Assembly (NCBI GenBank): GCA_028554755.1
Contig: JAPTOF010000048.1
Location: 68,557-132,556, forward strand
From: Cordia subcordata
Taxonomy: Eukaryota > Streptophyta > Magnoliopsida > Boraginales > Cordiaceae
Length of the DNA: 64,000 nt
Reading direction: 5' to 3'
Made by a program: the position numbers and the translations under genes. The notes beneath the pieces are model-generated. The model was not told the DNA's origin. It saw only the letters and a program-made list of their open reading frames with translations, and searched no databases. This document shows positions 35,901 to 48,056 of this stretch, piece after piece; position 1 is the first letter of the stretch, and every line of letters begins with the position of its first letter.

Positions 35901-36448
35901 TTGGGATTTCAGAGAATTCTAAAGCATGGCATACGACGGTTGACCGATCGGGACATGAATCTGCTTAGAGTTGTAACTTTTCCAGATAACGACTGTATAT
36001 CATGTACCGTTTTAGATGGTTAGAGATCAAGTATGGCCTCAATCTTTTTGGGGTTCACTTGATCCCACGGTGGTTTACCATGAAGCCCAGGAATTTTCCT
36101 ACACAAACCCTGAAGGTGCATTTGTCAAGATTCAGCTTGATGTCAAACCTTCTCATGGCTTGGAATGCTTTGTTCAAGTTAGATACATGATCTAATGCCT
36201 GCTTGCTCTTAAAGGCCATGTTGACCATTCGTTGGTATGTCGTTCTGGCATTTTTCACTCTGAAGGGCATAACTTTATAGCAATAGAGGCCCTGGTCTAT
36301 GATTAATGTAGTATGCTACTGGTCGGCTTGCACTAATTTAATTTGATTGTAGCCTGATAAGGCATCCATGAATGACAACATTTCAAATTTTGCAATTGAG
36401 TCAACCAGTTGATCAATTTAGGGTAGTGATAAGATATCCTTTAACATG
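35901..36448 (-). pseudogene. Tat reverse transcriptase, C-terminal part lacking the YVDD segment
   Basis: From 36448 leftward: LKDILSLP, IDQLVDSIAKFEMLSFMDAL and SGYNQIKLVQAD (motif A). Then 36270-36055: MPFRVKNARTTYQRMVNMAF directly followed by KSKQALDHVSNLNKAF and KFLGFMVNHRGIK. In Tat RTs about 15 residues carrying YVDD lie between MVN.xF and KSK. Here they are absent, apparently by an in-frame deletion. Without these Asp the RT cannot work. Confidence 0.85.
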
Positions 36449-37041
36449 TGATGTGGGTGTTTTTGGAGCGTTAATTACATGATTTGAAGTGTGTTTGAGC
36501 GAGTATTTTGGTGCTAATTTTGTCTATTTCGAGTTTCTGAGTGCTCATTGATTCACATTAAGTGTTTGTGTGTGGTGTGTCATTTTTTTTATTTTTCAAT
36601 TTTATTTTCTTTTTTTATTTATTTCTTTTCTTTAGTAATTCTGATTAATTAAGAATTAGGTAATAAAATTAATTAGTAATTTGGTTTTGGTAGTTAAATT
36701 AAATTAGTAGTTAGGCTTAATTAAGAGTCATTAAATAGGTTACGACATTATTAGGTTAGAATTTATTTATTTAGTATAAGGATTTTTTTTAGATTAATTA
36801 ATAATTAGTTAGAATAATTATAGGTTAGTTATTTAGTAGAAAAAATAGAAGAAAAAAATACTGACAATGTATATATTATACATTATATATTATATATATT
36901 ATATTGTATATACTTTACATGTAACATACACACACACGCACAGCACACCTTATAAACTTATATGTAATATACTATTATTATTATAATAATATATTCCAAC
37001 CCCCAGCCCCACTTCTTTGACCAAAAAGAAAACCTACACCC

Positions 37042-37075
<34 letters not shown>

Positions 37076-38308
37076 CACGTAGAAAGCAAAGGGGGAGGGG
37101 GGGGAAAGAGGAAGCAACAGCTGCACAGAGAGGAGAAAATCTCAGCTTCTTTCTCAGGCCAAGAAAAAAAAATCAGAAAAAAATAAAAAAATTCTAAACA
37201 AAATATCTTTTGTTTTCTTTTTATTATCTTTACTTTTTATCTTAATTTGGAGTTAATTTGGGGCTGTTTTCTGCAGGATTTTGGGGATTAATTTGGAGCA
37301 ACTATTGGAAAAAAATCTTGGGGAAGAAGACGGGTTTGCGCAAAATTGAAGTAGAAAGAGGTTCTAAGCTTGAGATTTAATTTCTTGGACATGGAATTGA
37401 TTTTTTTGAGATTAAATTTCAGTTTGATACTCTCTTTTAACATGTTGAGCTAAATTTACTTTAGGGTTGATTACTATATCTATTATGGGTTAAAGATTGT
37501 AAGACTTGTTTTGGGATATTTTGATGGTTTGAATACATGTTTTATTTTTCTTAATTGTTTAATGGTGATTGTTGGGCATGTCTATGTGTTTAATTAATTG
37601 CCTTAATGAGGAAACATGTATTACTATGTTCTTAATTTTTTGTAACTGCTTATACGGTGTTGACTGATTGTGCTTGATTTTATAATTAGGTTTAATGCGT
37701 GGTCTTTAGGATGAAATAAAACTAATAGGTCACCCAGTACACTTAGTTGAAATTAGGTGAATTAAGCCTTAGCTTGAAACACAGTTAATGGTTTAAATTC
37801 TAGATTAGTGTATTAATCACGCCAGTCTAGAAGTCTTAATCACTTAGCCCCAAAACCCTAATTAATAAAGACAAGGCTATACTCTAAGTAGAATTCACTT
37901 AGGGATAGAATTGCACCGAGAATTAGGGATAATACGGTTAGTGAGTTTGGACATCTAAAAGAAGCTATTAAAGCCATCAAAATACTCACAGCAAGAATGA
38001 AATCTCAATCCCATAATGGAGTAGTAATCGCCCTAATCCGTCTCTATCGATTTAATCACTTCCTCTCTAGTTGGTTGTCTTTTTATTGCACATATTAGTT
38101 TAGGTAGTTTAATTATGTCTTTAATTTAGAGTTCCCTTCAATTCAAAATTCAAAAAAAAAATAATTTCGGTTCTACTCGTAGTTAGTCTAGGACACATAG
38201 GATTTAAAAACCATAGTTAGAGGCCTCCCTGAGGAGACGATACCCGCACTCTTGCACACACGACACTACTTTCGATCCGTACACTTGCGGATTTTTAAAA
38301 TAACATCA
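36449..38308 (+). repeat. Athila 2 5' LTR
   Basis: 1860 bp, TGATGTGGG...AATAACATCA. Holds a TA microsatellite near 37048-37071 and ends in the typical Athila block acccgcactcttgcacacac. Confidence 0.95.
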
Positions 38309-38313
38309 GGTTT

Positions 38314-38331
38314 TTGGCACCGTTGCAGGGG
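38314..38331 (+). other. Athila 2 primer binding site
   Basis: ttggcaccgttgcagggg starts five bases after the LTR. It is close to the Athila tRNA-Asp-type site. Confidence 0.8.
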
Positions 38332-38607
38332 AGGCACGGTTGGTTTCTTTGATTTATGTGTTCTAGTTGGTTACGTGCTTTGGTATTTCTATTATTGCTT
38401 TAGTATTAGTCTTAGCTTTTTTTATTAAATTTATTTTTGTGATAATTTGTTTTTTTTTGTTTTTGCATTGCGTTTGTTTGATTTAACGTTTCTATTTAGT
38501 GTTATTTTCTTTTATAGTTTTTAAGGACTTGTGGTTTCTGTGCTATAGATTTAAGTCAAAATTGCAGTTTCAGGGGTTGAAGAGTTGGAAGGAGATTTTG
38601 TTTCTTT

Positions 38608-40110
38608 TTGTGCATGTTTGGTAGACGCTCACTTAGACCCAACTTAGTTTCTCTTAATCCTGAACCAAGGAGAATTCACCGTCATCTTAGGAACTTAGAA
38701 CGTAATCTAGGTGAAATGGCAGAAAATAGGAATGATCTCCCTCCTCTTGTTCCCCATAATGGGAATGATAATCCTCCTCCTGCTGCTCCCCTTCATGAGA
38801 ACGTTGACCTTCCTAGGCTCCCAAATCCACGCCAAGTAGCCGATGACATGACCCTTAGGCAATACTTCCTTCCTCATGCTTTTGAGCCGAATATGGCCAT
38901 CCATCCACCGGGTTTGGGGGAGGAAAGTTTTGAGATTAGGCATGGGATATTAGCTATGATTCTGTCTTTCTATGGTAGGAGTAATAAGAGTCCCCTAGCT
39001 CATGTTACTGATTTTGTGGAGATTTGTTCTACTTTTAATTTTCCAAATGTATCTCAGGAGAATATTAGGCTCAGACTTTTCCCTTTCTCCTCAAGGATAA
39101 AGCCAAACAATGGTTGCGATCTTGCCCGATGGAGCCATTACATCTTGGGACGAGCTCCATCTCGCTTTTATCGAGGTTTTACCCCATGGCTAAGACCGCT
39201 GACCTTGAGCTTCAATTATGACCTTCTCTCAACACGAGTTTGAATCTTTCCATGAGATGTGAGAGAGGTATAATGATTTATTACGTCGATGTCCACATCA
39301 TGGGTACGGTGCCCACAATCTTCTGCATTATTTCTTTAGAGGTCTTACTGAGTCTCAGCGTATGATAGTGAATGCCATGTCGGGCGGGGGATTCTATAAT
39401 CTAAGACCTAGTGATGCTTGGGGGATTTTAGAGCGTGTTGCTGAGGATTCTTTTCAAAATATGGCGTTGGATAGGTCGAGTAAGAGTAATCCTAGGAGAG
39501 GAGTTAATGAAGTAGACACATCCCATGATCTTCCTACTAAGGTAGAAGCATTGACCCATAAGCTTGACCAGTTGATTTCTTTAGGTCTAGCACCTACACC
39601 TGGCCATAGGGCTAATCCACTAGTATCGTCATCTTCTCCTTCTGTTGTTGAGGTGTGTGCCTTGTGTTCTAAGTCGTCCCATGAGACCATAGCTTGCCTA
39701 TTAGCACCACAGTTTCCAGAATTCATTCAGGAGCAAGTCCATGCCGCACAGGGGTACTCACGAGAGTATAACCCTTACTCGAATACATATAATCTGGGAT
39801 GGAGGGATAACCCTAAATTTTCTTGGCATAATAATCACTTTGAGCTCCCCAGCCCCAAGTACCATTCCAACAGCGACCTCATCCTGCTCAGTCAAATCCA
39901 CTAGGTTTTTATCATGTAAATCCATCTAAACTTCCTGGTGCCTCACAAGACCAGCGTCCATCTATTCCTGCTCTTCCCACTCAGTCTATACCTTCACTTC
40001 CTGCATCATCCTCTAGCCAGCCTAGTAATGACGATAAGTTTGATCTTCTACTGCAGATGTTTCAATCACAACAGCAGCACATGGCTAAGATGGATGCCCA
40101 GTTAGGTTAG
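38608..40110 (+). pseudogene. Athila 2 gag, frameshifted
   Basis: 38608-39243 gives a proline-rich start, RQYFLPHAFEPNMAIHPPGL, and the capsid core (PLAHVTDFVEICSTFNFPNV, IRLRLFPFS). A frameshift near 39090-39110 moves the rest to another frame. A stop and frame change near 39180-39240 follow, and the protein resumes at 39362-39904 (SQRMIVNAMSGGGFYNLRPS, zinc-like EVCALCSKSSHETIAC, EYNPYSNTYNLGWRDNP). The tail to about 40110 has a Gln-rich coiled coil (MFQSQQQHMAKMDAQ) before a stop. Two or three repairs would separate it from an intact gag. Confidence 0.88.
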
Positions 40111-40122
40111 TTAGCTAATCAG

Positions 40123-41420
40123 TTGAGTGCTAGGGAGCCAGGCAAGTTGCCTGCCCAGTCTGAGGTCAACCCTAGAGGTCAATCTAGTTCTTCCTCTAAT
40201 CCCTCTTACACCACTCATGCACAGGCGAAAGTAGTTATTACACTTAGGAGTGGTAGAGTCATTGGCAATGGGGTGAGAGAGAAGGAAAATTCAATGGAGT
40301 CTGCACTTAGTGTCCCTATAGAGCCTAGAGAGGTTAGAGACCATGAGAGAGAGGAAACCACTAGAGAGAGAGATGATAGTAGTACCTTTCCACGTAAGGA
40401 AGGGAAGCAATCCGTAGAATCTAGTGGTATTGTCCCTAGAGCACCTTTTCCAGCCGCACTAGAGAAGCCCAGATCTATTGAAGACACTAGGATGAATAAG
40501 ATCTTACAGCACTTGAAAGACCTTAAGGTGAACCTTCCTCTAGTTGACGCTATTGTGTCTATTTCTGCTTACACGAAATTCTTCAAAGATCTATGCACAC
40601 GAAAGCGAAACAATTCCCCCATGCTGAAAATAGTGAAGCTCACTGAAAAGGTGAATAACATTTGCACTTCGGGCATCCCACCCAAGTTGAAAGATCCAGG
40701 AGCTTTCACTATTTCGTGTTGCATTAGAAAAAACCCGATTGGTCATGCTCTTTTAGATTTAGGGTCTAGCGTAAATATGATTCCCTACTCAGTCTACCAG
40801 CGTTTAGGTTTAGGGGAGTTATCTCCCACGTACGTTACTTTGCAGTTAGTTGATAGATTCTAGCGGAGGCCACGAGGTATAGTAGAGAATGTCATGGTTC
40901 AGGTTGGAGAGTTTATGTATCTAGTTGATTTCATTGTCTTAGATATGGATTCTGGCCATGACACTAAGCACCCTACACCAGTTCTCTTAGGACGCCCCTT
41001 CTTAGCTACAGCTGATGTAGTCATTCATTGTAAGTTAGGGTTACTAGAGATTAAGTTTGGGAATTTGAAGGCCACTATGAGAGTTGCAGAGCGAGTATAG
41101 GCATGGATGATGAGGAGTGTTTTGCTGTTGATGTTATAGACCCGTTCATAGAGGAGCATGCCTGTGAGATGTTTGTTGAGGATGAGTTAGCTAAGCTTGA
41201 GGCCATTTTAGAGCAATTTGATTCTGAGTCATTTGTTAGCAAGTATGTAGCTTCCACATCCACTTCTGTTGACTCTAGGCCTGAGAAATTGATTGAGGTT
41301 AGTGTTAGTCAGTCCAAGTGTCTTCCTTTAGAAGCGTCTAGTGATCCTCCTACGGTTGAGTCTTCCCCATCTTTGGAGCTCAAACCCCTCCCTGAGCACT
41401 TGAAGTATGCATTCTGAGGA
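40123..41420 (+). pseudogene. Athila 2 protease region of pol
   Basis: 40123-40863 carries an acidic and Ser-rich linker, KFFKDLCTRKRNNSP, KLKDPGAFTISC and HALLDLGSSVNMIPYSVYQR (active-site region), then a nonsense codon after LVDRF at 40861. 40894-41100 continues with VLDMDSGHDTKHPTPVLLGR and PFLATADVVIH. 41103-41417 is the acidic linker (ELKPLPEHLKYAF), ending in a stop that splits pol just before RT. Confidence 0.88.
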
Positions 41421-41429
41421 CCTGCTGAG

Positions 41430-42740
41430 ACCCTTCCTGTGATTATAGCATTTGGTTTGTCAAGTGAGAATGAGGAGCGACTTCTAAAAGTCCTTAGAAG
41501 TCATAAGGAGGCTATAGGGTGGATGATTGGTGATTTAAAAGGTATAGACCCTTTGGTTTGTATGCATAGGATTCATCTAGAAGAAGGTGCAGTACCTTCT
41601 CGTGAGATGTAAAGACGACTTAATCCACATATGAGTGAAGTTGTGAGAAAGGAGGTTATTAAGCTCTTAGATGCATGTATCATTTACCCTATCTCTGATA
41701 ACGAGTGGGTTAGTCTTGTTCAGGTAGTACCGAAGAAGTCTAGGATCACAGTGGTAGAGAATAATAAGGGTGAACTAGTTTCTATGCGTATCCCTCCGGG
41801 TTGGAGAACGTGTAAAGACTATAGGAAGCTCAACTCTAGGACCAGAAAAGATCACTTCCCATTACCCTTCCTCGATCAGATTCTAGATAGAGCAGCCGGT
41901 CACGATTATTATTGTTTTTTAGATGGGTATTCGGGATACAATCAAATCCCCGTGTTCCCCCAAGACCAGGAGAAAACTACATTCACTTGCCTTTATGGTG
42001 CATTTGCTTATAGGAGAATGCCGTTCGGTCTTTGCAATGCACCTGCCACTTTCAAAGGTGTATGATGGCCATCTTTAGTGATATAATTGAGAGGCACTTA
42101 GAGATTTTCATGGATGATTTCTCAGTCTTTGGTGTGAATTTTAATGAATGCCTAAGTCACCTGTCTTTAGTGCTAGACCGTTGTATTAAGATGAATCTTG
42201 TTCTAAGTTGGGAGAAATCACATTTTATGGTGCAGAGAGGAATAGTTTTAGGTCAAATAGTGTCTTCTGATGGTATCCAGGTTGACCTGGACAAATTAGA
42301 GCTTATAGAAAAGTTGCCCGTTCGTAAGAGTGTTAAGGATGTGAGATCTTTCCTTGGCCATGCAGGTTTCTATCGTAGGTTTATTAAGGATTTTAGCCAG
42401 ATTGCTTGTCCATTGTCTAGGCTCTTAGCACAAGATGTTCCATTTGTGTTTGATGAAGGGTGCACTAGAGCTTTTGATAGGCTTAAATCCTTGCTTTCCT
42501 CTTCCCTATCATCCAGCCGCCTAATTACAGTTTTCCTTTTGAGATCATGTGTAATGCATTAGATTTTGCCATAGGAGTTGTATTAGGTCAACATAAGGAC
42601 AGGTTGCCTCATGTGATCTACTATGCTAGTAAGACTCTAGATGAGACTCAGAAAAATTACACCACTCAAAAAGAGCTTCTAGCATTAGTGTTCTCCTTGA
42701 TAAGTTTCGATCATACATTCTTGGGTCCAAGGTCATAGTT
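41430..42740 (+). pseudogene. Athila 2 reverse transcriptase and RNase H
   Basis: The RT begins near 41480. 41631-42065 contains VVPKKSRITVVENNKGE, RTCKDYRKLNSRTRKDHFPL, FLDGYSGYNQIPV (motif A) and MPFGLCNAPATF. A one-base frameshift near 42050-42060 leads into 42032-42562 with IFSDIIERHLEIFMDDFSVF (motif C, both Asp kept) and the thumb VRSFLGHAGFYRRFIKDFSQ. RNase H continues at 42547-42738 ([35 protein letters not shown]) after another frame change near 42520-42560. The catalytic motifs are preserved. Confidence 0.9.
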
Positions 42741-42752
42741 TACACCGATCAT

Positions 42753-44271
42753 GTGGCCTTGAGGTATCTTTTGTCTAAGTGTGAATCTAAACCCCACTTA
42801 ATTAGGTGGATGCTCCTTTTGCAGGAATTTGACATAGAGATTAGAGATAAGAAGGGTAGTGAGAATTCAGTTGCTGATCATTTGTCCCGTCTTATGCATG
42901 AGTCCCTTAGTGATTCTATTCCCTTTCTTGAGTCTTTTCCAAATGAACAATTGTTTGTTATCTCACATCACACACCATGGTATGCGTGTGTAGTAAATTA
43001 TCTTGTCACAGGTCAGTTGCCATCCCAGTGGGAGAAAAGAGAAAAGGATAGGTTTTATTCACAGGTTAAGCATTTCTTTTGGGAGGATCCTTATCTCTTT
43101 AAGGTGTGTGCGAATCAGGTAATTCGTAGGTGTGTTCCGGAGAGCGAGTTTGAAAGCATTTTGAATATGTGTCACGGTGAGGCGTGTGGAGGTCACTTTG
43201 GAGGAAAGAAAACTACAGCTAAAGTCTTACAAAGTGGATTCTTTTGGCCCACACTCTTTAGAGATGCCCAGGAATTTTGTAAAAAATGTGTTAGATGTCA
43301 AAAATCTAGGTCCATTTCTAGGAGAAATATGATGCCCCTTTTCCTCTATTCTTGTGTGTGAACTTTTTGATGTTTGGGGAATTGATTTCATGGGTCCATT
43401 CCCACCTTCCTTTGGGCATCAATACATCTTAGTGGCTGTTGGCTATGTGTCCAAATTGGTTGAGGCGATTCTTACCCGAACCAATGACCACAAGGTTGTG
43501 GTGAAGTTCATTCGAGAGCACATCTTTTCTAGGTTTGGGGTACCACGAGTCTTGATTAGTGATGGAGGAAAACACTTTTGCCATAGGACACTTGAGGCTT
43601 TAGTTAGAAAATATTCAGTCGCTCATACGATTGCTACCCCGTATCACCCTCAGACGAGTGGACAGGTTGAAATTTCAAATCGAGAGGTCAAGTCCATTTT
43701 AGAAAAAACAGCTAGGCCTGATAGGAAAGATTGGTCTTGTAGATTGAGTGATGCATTGTGGGCCTATCACACTGCATACAAGACCCCCATAGGTATGTCT
43801 CCATATAGGTTAGTGTATGGGAAGGCTTGCCATTTACCTGTCGAGTTAGAGCATAGAGCATATTGGGCAATTAAGGCTTTAAATTTTGACTTGTCTGTTG
43901 CAGGTGAGAAAAGGAAGTTGGACTTAGCTGAGCTAGAGGAGTTGAGATATGAGGCGTACGAGAACGCCAAGCTTTATAAAGAGAGAATGAAAAAAATGCA
44001 TGATAGGCATATCCTTAGGAAATCTTTCTCTTCTACTGACAGAGTTTGGTTGTTTAATTCTAGATTGAAGCTCTTTCCAGGTAAATTGAGAAGTCGGTGG
44101 GATGGTCCATACGAGGTTATTGAAGCCTACCCTTCTGGAGCAGTAAAGATTAAGGATTTGAAGGACGGACGAGTTTTGACTGTGAATGGGCAGTGCTTGA
44201 AGCATTTATTTGACTTGAGCATGGCTCGAGTGGAGTCCATTGAGCTTCGGGAGCCTTTGTATGACACTTGA
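42753..44271 (+). pseudogene. Athila 2 RNase H end and integrase, nearly intact
   Basis: 42753-43361 holds the RNase H end ([16 protein letters not shown]) and the integrase HHCC finger ([31 protein letters not shown]). A frameshift near 43340-43355 leads to 43354-44271, a 305-residue frame with [12 protein letters not shown] (first Asp), [11 protein letters not shown] (second Asp), [18 protein letters not shown] (Glu), and SRWDGPYEV at the end. All three DDE residues are present. The stop at 44269-44271 is followed by the Athila block gctactaggaggcaacctag. Confidence 0.9.
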
Positions 44272-45810
44272 TGAATGGAGCTTGCCTGGCTGACGACATG
44301 ATTGTTAGCGCTACTAGGAGGCAACCTAGATTTTGGTAATTTCGTTCTTTTCCTTTTGTTTTTAGGTATTTGTCTTTTTCTTTTTCTTTTAATAGCTAGA
44401 GCTTTGTTCCCATTCCTTGCATTCCCCTTCTCTAATTTTGCATACACCGTTGTTCTTATTTGTTAATGCCAATGCGGACTTGCATGGCATATGTTTACTA
44501 ATGTCGTGTGCTTTTTGAGTGTTTATGTATTGATGAGAAATAGGTTAGTAGATGATTGGAATTTCATTGGCATTTATGAAGTCAAATGAACACAAGGCTG
44601 TATCTTTCCATCCTCGTGGCCTTATTTTTCTACCCTTTTCCACACTCCCCATGTGCATACTTTATTGTTTGTTTGTTTGCACGGTTGATTGCTATTTGCT
44701 TGAGGACAAACAAAGTCTAGGTTTGGGGGTGTGGGAGTTCATTTTGTTTTTCATTTTGTACATAAAGGGTAGATTTGCATGATTTTGCTCCAAATGGTGA
44801 AAATTTTTTCATTTTTTTTTGTCGCTTATCTCTCTGTTAATTGGAGTGTTGGCTTTTGTTGATTGACTTAATTGACTGGCGAAGATGAGGTTGTATTGTG
44901 GAGAATGAATAGAATGGAGGGAGAACTAAGACTTGGAAGAGAATCTTTTTGAAAACTGTGACGAGTGAACACTTCTAAGAATGCACCTTGTAGTTGGCCC
45001 ACAACCTAGTTGGAAAAAATGCCTTTTAGAGGATTGTTGATGTGAATGTCCCCTTACTCGCTTGGTTCTTTTAGTGTACTGTAGCCCTTCTTTTTCTTTT
45101 AGTTATGTTGATGTTATGCATTGAGGAAAAAAAAAGAGTACAAAAATACAAAAAGAAAAAAAATGGAAAAAAAATGAAAAAAAGAGTGAAAAATGAGAAA
45201 AAAAAAAGCCAAATGGCAAGAAAAAAATAAAGTATGTTGAATAAGTGCCAAAGGACACAATGTCAATTTGACACATGTTTAGTTCTCTCTCTTTGTTTTT
45301 CCGTTTGAAGTGGTTAGCGAAACTCGAGCTAGTATGCCCGAGGGGGGTTTCTTCCCCTAGTAACCTAAGCCTTAAGAGGCTGGGATGTACTGGTTGAAAG
45401 CTCGCTATACGGGGCCCCAATCACCGAGAACTCATTTCATTGTATTGTGAATAAGGCTGTTACACTAATTGCAAGCCACTGTGATGGAATTCTCCATTTT
45501 CCTTGTATCTTTGGGCTAAAAGTATGTTGGGAGGCCACGTTAGTGATGGGGGCACGAAATATCAACATCTCGGGTGTGTGAGCTGGAATCCTAGGTTTAT
45601 GGTGGCTCTAGCTACTTGGTAAGTTCCCGAGAGATGCGAGAACCCTTGTGATTGAGAGAAGGATCTAAAAAAGGCTTGGAGATCCTTTCTACAATAAGAA
45701 TGACCCCTCATACTCCTTAGATTCACAAGATAGCAAGTCAATTTTTTTTTTCAACAATTTGAACATCATGATTTAGGCTTAGGAGTAGTCTTGCTTGGGG
45801 ACAAGCAAGG
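44272..45810 (+). other. Athila 2 3' non-coding region
   Basis: No envelope-like frame. It holds a first tract ttgcttgaggacaaacaaag with gtttgggggtgtggg near 44697-44735, and a purine-rich low-complexity block at 45120-45235. A final ttgcttggggacaagcaagg precedes the functional purine tract. The same arrangement occurs in reverse in Athila 1. Confidence 0.75.
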
Positions 45811-45827
45811 AGAAGGTTTGGGGGTGT
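45811..45827 (+). other. Athila 2 polypurine tract
   Basis: agaaggtttgggggtgt stands immediately before the 3' LTR start tgatgtgggg. Confidence 0.85.
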
Positions 45828-46434
45828 TGATGTGGGGTTTTTGGAGCGTTAATTACATGATTTGAAGTGTGTTTGAGTGAGTATTTTGGTGCTAATTTTG
45901 TCTATTTCGAGTTTTTGAGTGCTCATTGATTCTCATTAAGTGTTTGTGTGTGGTGTGTCATTTTTTTTATTTTTTAATTTTATTTTCTTTTTTTCTTTAT
46001 TTCTTTTCTTTAGTAATTCTGATTAATTAAGAATTAGGTAATAAAAGTAATTAGTAATTTGGTTTTAGTAGTTAAATTAAATTAGTAGTTAGGCTTAATT
46101 AAGATTCATTAAATAGGTTATGACATTATTAGGTTAGAATTTATTTATTTAGTATAAGGATTTTTTTTAGATTAATTAATAATTAGTTAGAATAATTATA
46201 GGTTAGTTATTTAGTTAAAAAAATAGAAGAAAAAAATAATAATGACCATGTATATATATTATACATTATATATTATATATATATTATATTGTATATACTT
46301 TACATATAACATACACACACGCACACGCACAGCACACCTTATAAACTTATATGTAATATACTATTATTATTATAATAATATATTCCAACCCCTAGCCCCA
46401 CTTCTTTGACCAAAAAGAAAACCTACACCCCACT

Positions 46435-46476
<42 letters not shown>

Positions 46477-47713
46477 CAAGTAGAAAGCAAAAGGTGGGGG
46501 GGAGAGGAAGCAACAGCCACACAGAAAGGAGAAAATCTCAGCTTCTTTCTCAGGCCAAGAAAAAAAATTAGAAAAAAATAAAAAAATTCTAAAAAAAATA
46601 TCTTTTGTTTTCTTTTTATTTTCTTTACTTTTTATCTTTATTTGGATTTAATTTGGGGCTGTTTCCTGCAGGATTTTTGGGATTAATTTGGAGCAACTAT
46701 TGGAAAAAAGTCTTGGAGAAAAAGACGGATTTGCGCAAAATTGAAATAGGAAGAGGTTCTAAGCTTGATATTTAATTTCTTGGACATGGAATTGATTTTT
46801 TTGAGATTAAATTTCAGTTTGATACTCTCTTTTAACATGTTGAGCTAAATTTACTTAAGGGTTGATTACTATATCTATTATGGGTTAAAGATTGTAAGAC
46901 TTGTTTTGGGACATTTTGATGGTTTGAATCCATGTTTTTTTTTTTTAATTGTTTAAGGGTGATTGTTGGGCATGTCTATGTGTTTAATTAATTGCCTTAA
47001 TTAGGAAACATGTATTACTATGTTCTTAATTTTTCGTATCTGCTTATACAGTGTTGACTGATTGTGCTTGATTTTACAATTAGGTTTAATGTGTGGTCTT
47101 TCGGATGAAATAAAACTAATAGGTCACCCATTACACTTAGTTGAAATTAGGTGAATCAGGCCTTAGCTTGAAACACAGTTAATGGTTTAAATTCTAGGTT
47201 AGTGTATTAATCACGGCAATCTAGAAGTCTTAATCACTTAGCCCTAAAACCCTAATTAATAAAGACAAGGCTATACTCTAAGTAGAATTCGCTTAGGGAT
47301 AGAATTGTACCGAGAATTGGGGATAATACGGTTAGTGAATTTGGACCTCAAAAAGAAGCTATTAAAGCCATCAAAATACTCAAAGCAGGAATAAAATCTC
47401 AATCCCATAATGGAGTAGTAATCGCCCTAATCCGTCTCTATTGATTTAATCACTCACTCTCTAGTTGGTTGTCTTTTATTGCACATATTAGTTTAGGTAG
47501 TTTAATTCTATCTTTAATTTAGAGTTCCCTTCAATTCAAAATTCAAAAAAAATTTCAAAAAAAAAATAATTTCGATTCTACTCGTAGTTAATCTAGGACA
47601 CATAGGATTTAAAAACCATAGTTAGAGGCCTCCCTGAGGAGACGATACCCGCACTCTTGCACACACTACACTACTTTTGATCCGTGCACTTGCGGGTTTT
47701 TAAAATAACATCA
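45828..47713 (+). repeat. Athila 2 3' LTR
   Basis: 1886 bp partner of 36449-38308. Length differences are mainly in TA microsatellites (46440-46472) and A runs. Confidence 0.95.
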
Positions 47714-47872
47714 ACTTTATTTAGGTTAGTGAAGTCCACACGGAGTCTCCACTTCCATTGGCCTTTTTGACCATTACCACATTGGCAACTCATGTCGTTT
47801 TTGTTTCTTGAATTTGGCCTGCTTTTAGCCGTTTTTCCACTTGTTCATGGATTGCATGATTCTTCTCAGCAC
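47714..47872 (-). pseudogene. Tat reverse transcriptase, N-terminal fragment
   Basis: A 159-bp Tat remnant between Athila 2 and the hAT element. The minus strand codes NHAIHEQVEKRLKAG, ANVVMVKKANG and VDFTNLNK in sequence with small breaks. These are the first RT blocks of Tat elements and join to 36448 on one side and 53791 on the other. Confidence 0.8.
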
Positions 47873-48056
47873 TAGGACTGAGCATATTTGGGTTTTTAAC
47901 CGATAACCGAACCGAAATCGAACCAAATTAGCAATTAGGTTCGGTTATTTAGAATTTCCGTTCGGTTTCGATTCTAAAAAATTAAAAAATTCAGTTATCG
48001 GTTCGGTTTCGGTTATTGATTTAAAAAATCGGTTAATAATCGAAATAACCAAAAAA
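47873..48056 (+). repeat. hAT left terminal and subterminal repeats
   Basis: A twelve-base TIR is followed by repeated ggttcggtt and aaccgaacc words (about 47905-48040). This region likely binds transposase. Confidence 0.8.

Larger units (their letters stand above)
36449..47713 (+). mobile_element. Athila-lineage Gypsy element, copy 2 (youngest LTR pair)
   Basis: 11.27 kb, opposite in orientation to its host Tat element and to Athila copy 1. LTRs are 36449-38308 and 45828-47713, followed and preceded respectively by a primer site and purine tract. Flanking five-mers (acatg and acttt) do not match well, but the Tat RT frame resumes across the insertion (VDFTNLNK to the right, LKDILSLP to the left). 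The LTRs look about 95 percent alike by eye, more than any other pair here. Gag and pol are nearly complete, with a handful of frameshifts. Confidence 0.93.

Noticed and set aside
37030..37075. TA repeat considered as a centromeric or matrix signal
   Set aside because: It is a simple microsatellite inside an LTR and is length-variable between the two LTR copies.
44272..45820. A possible envelope-like gene in Athila 2
   Set aside because: Many Athila elements carry one here, but no long frame or membrane segments are present in either copy.
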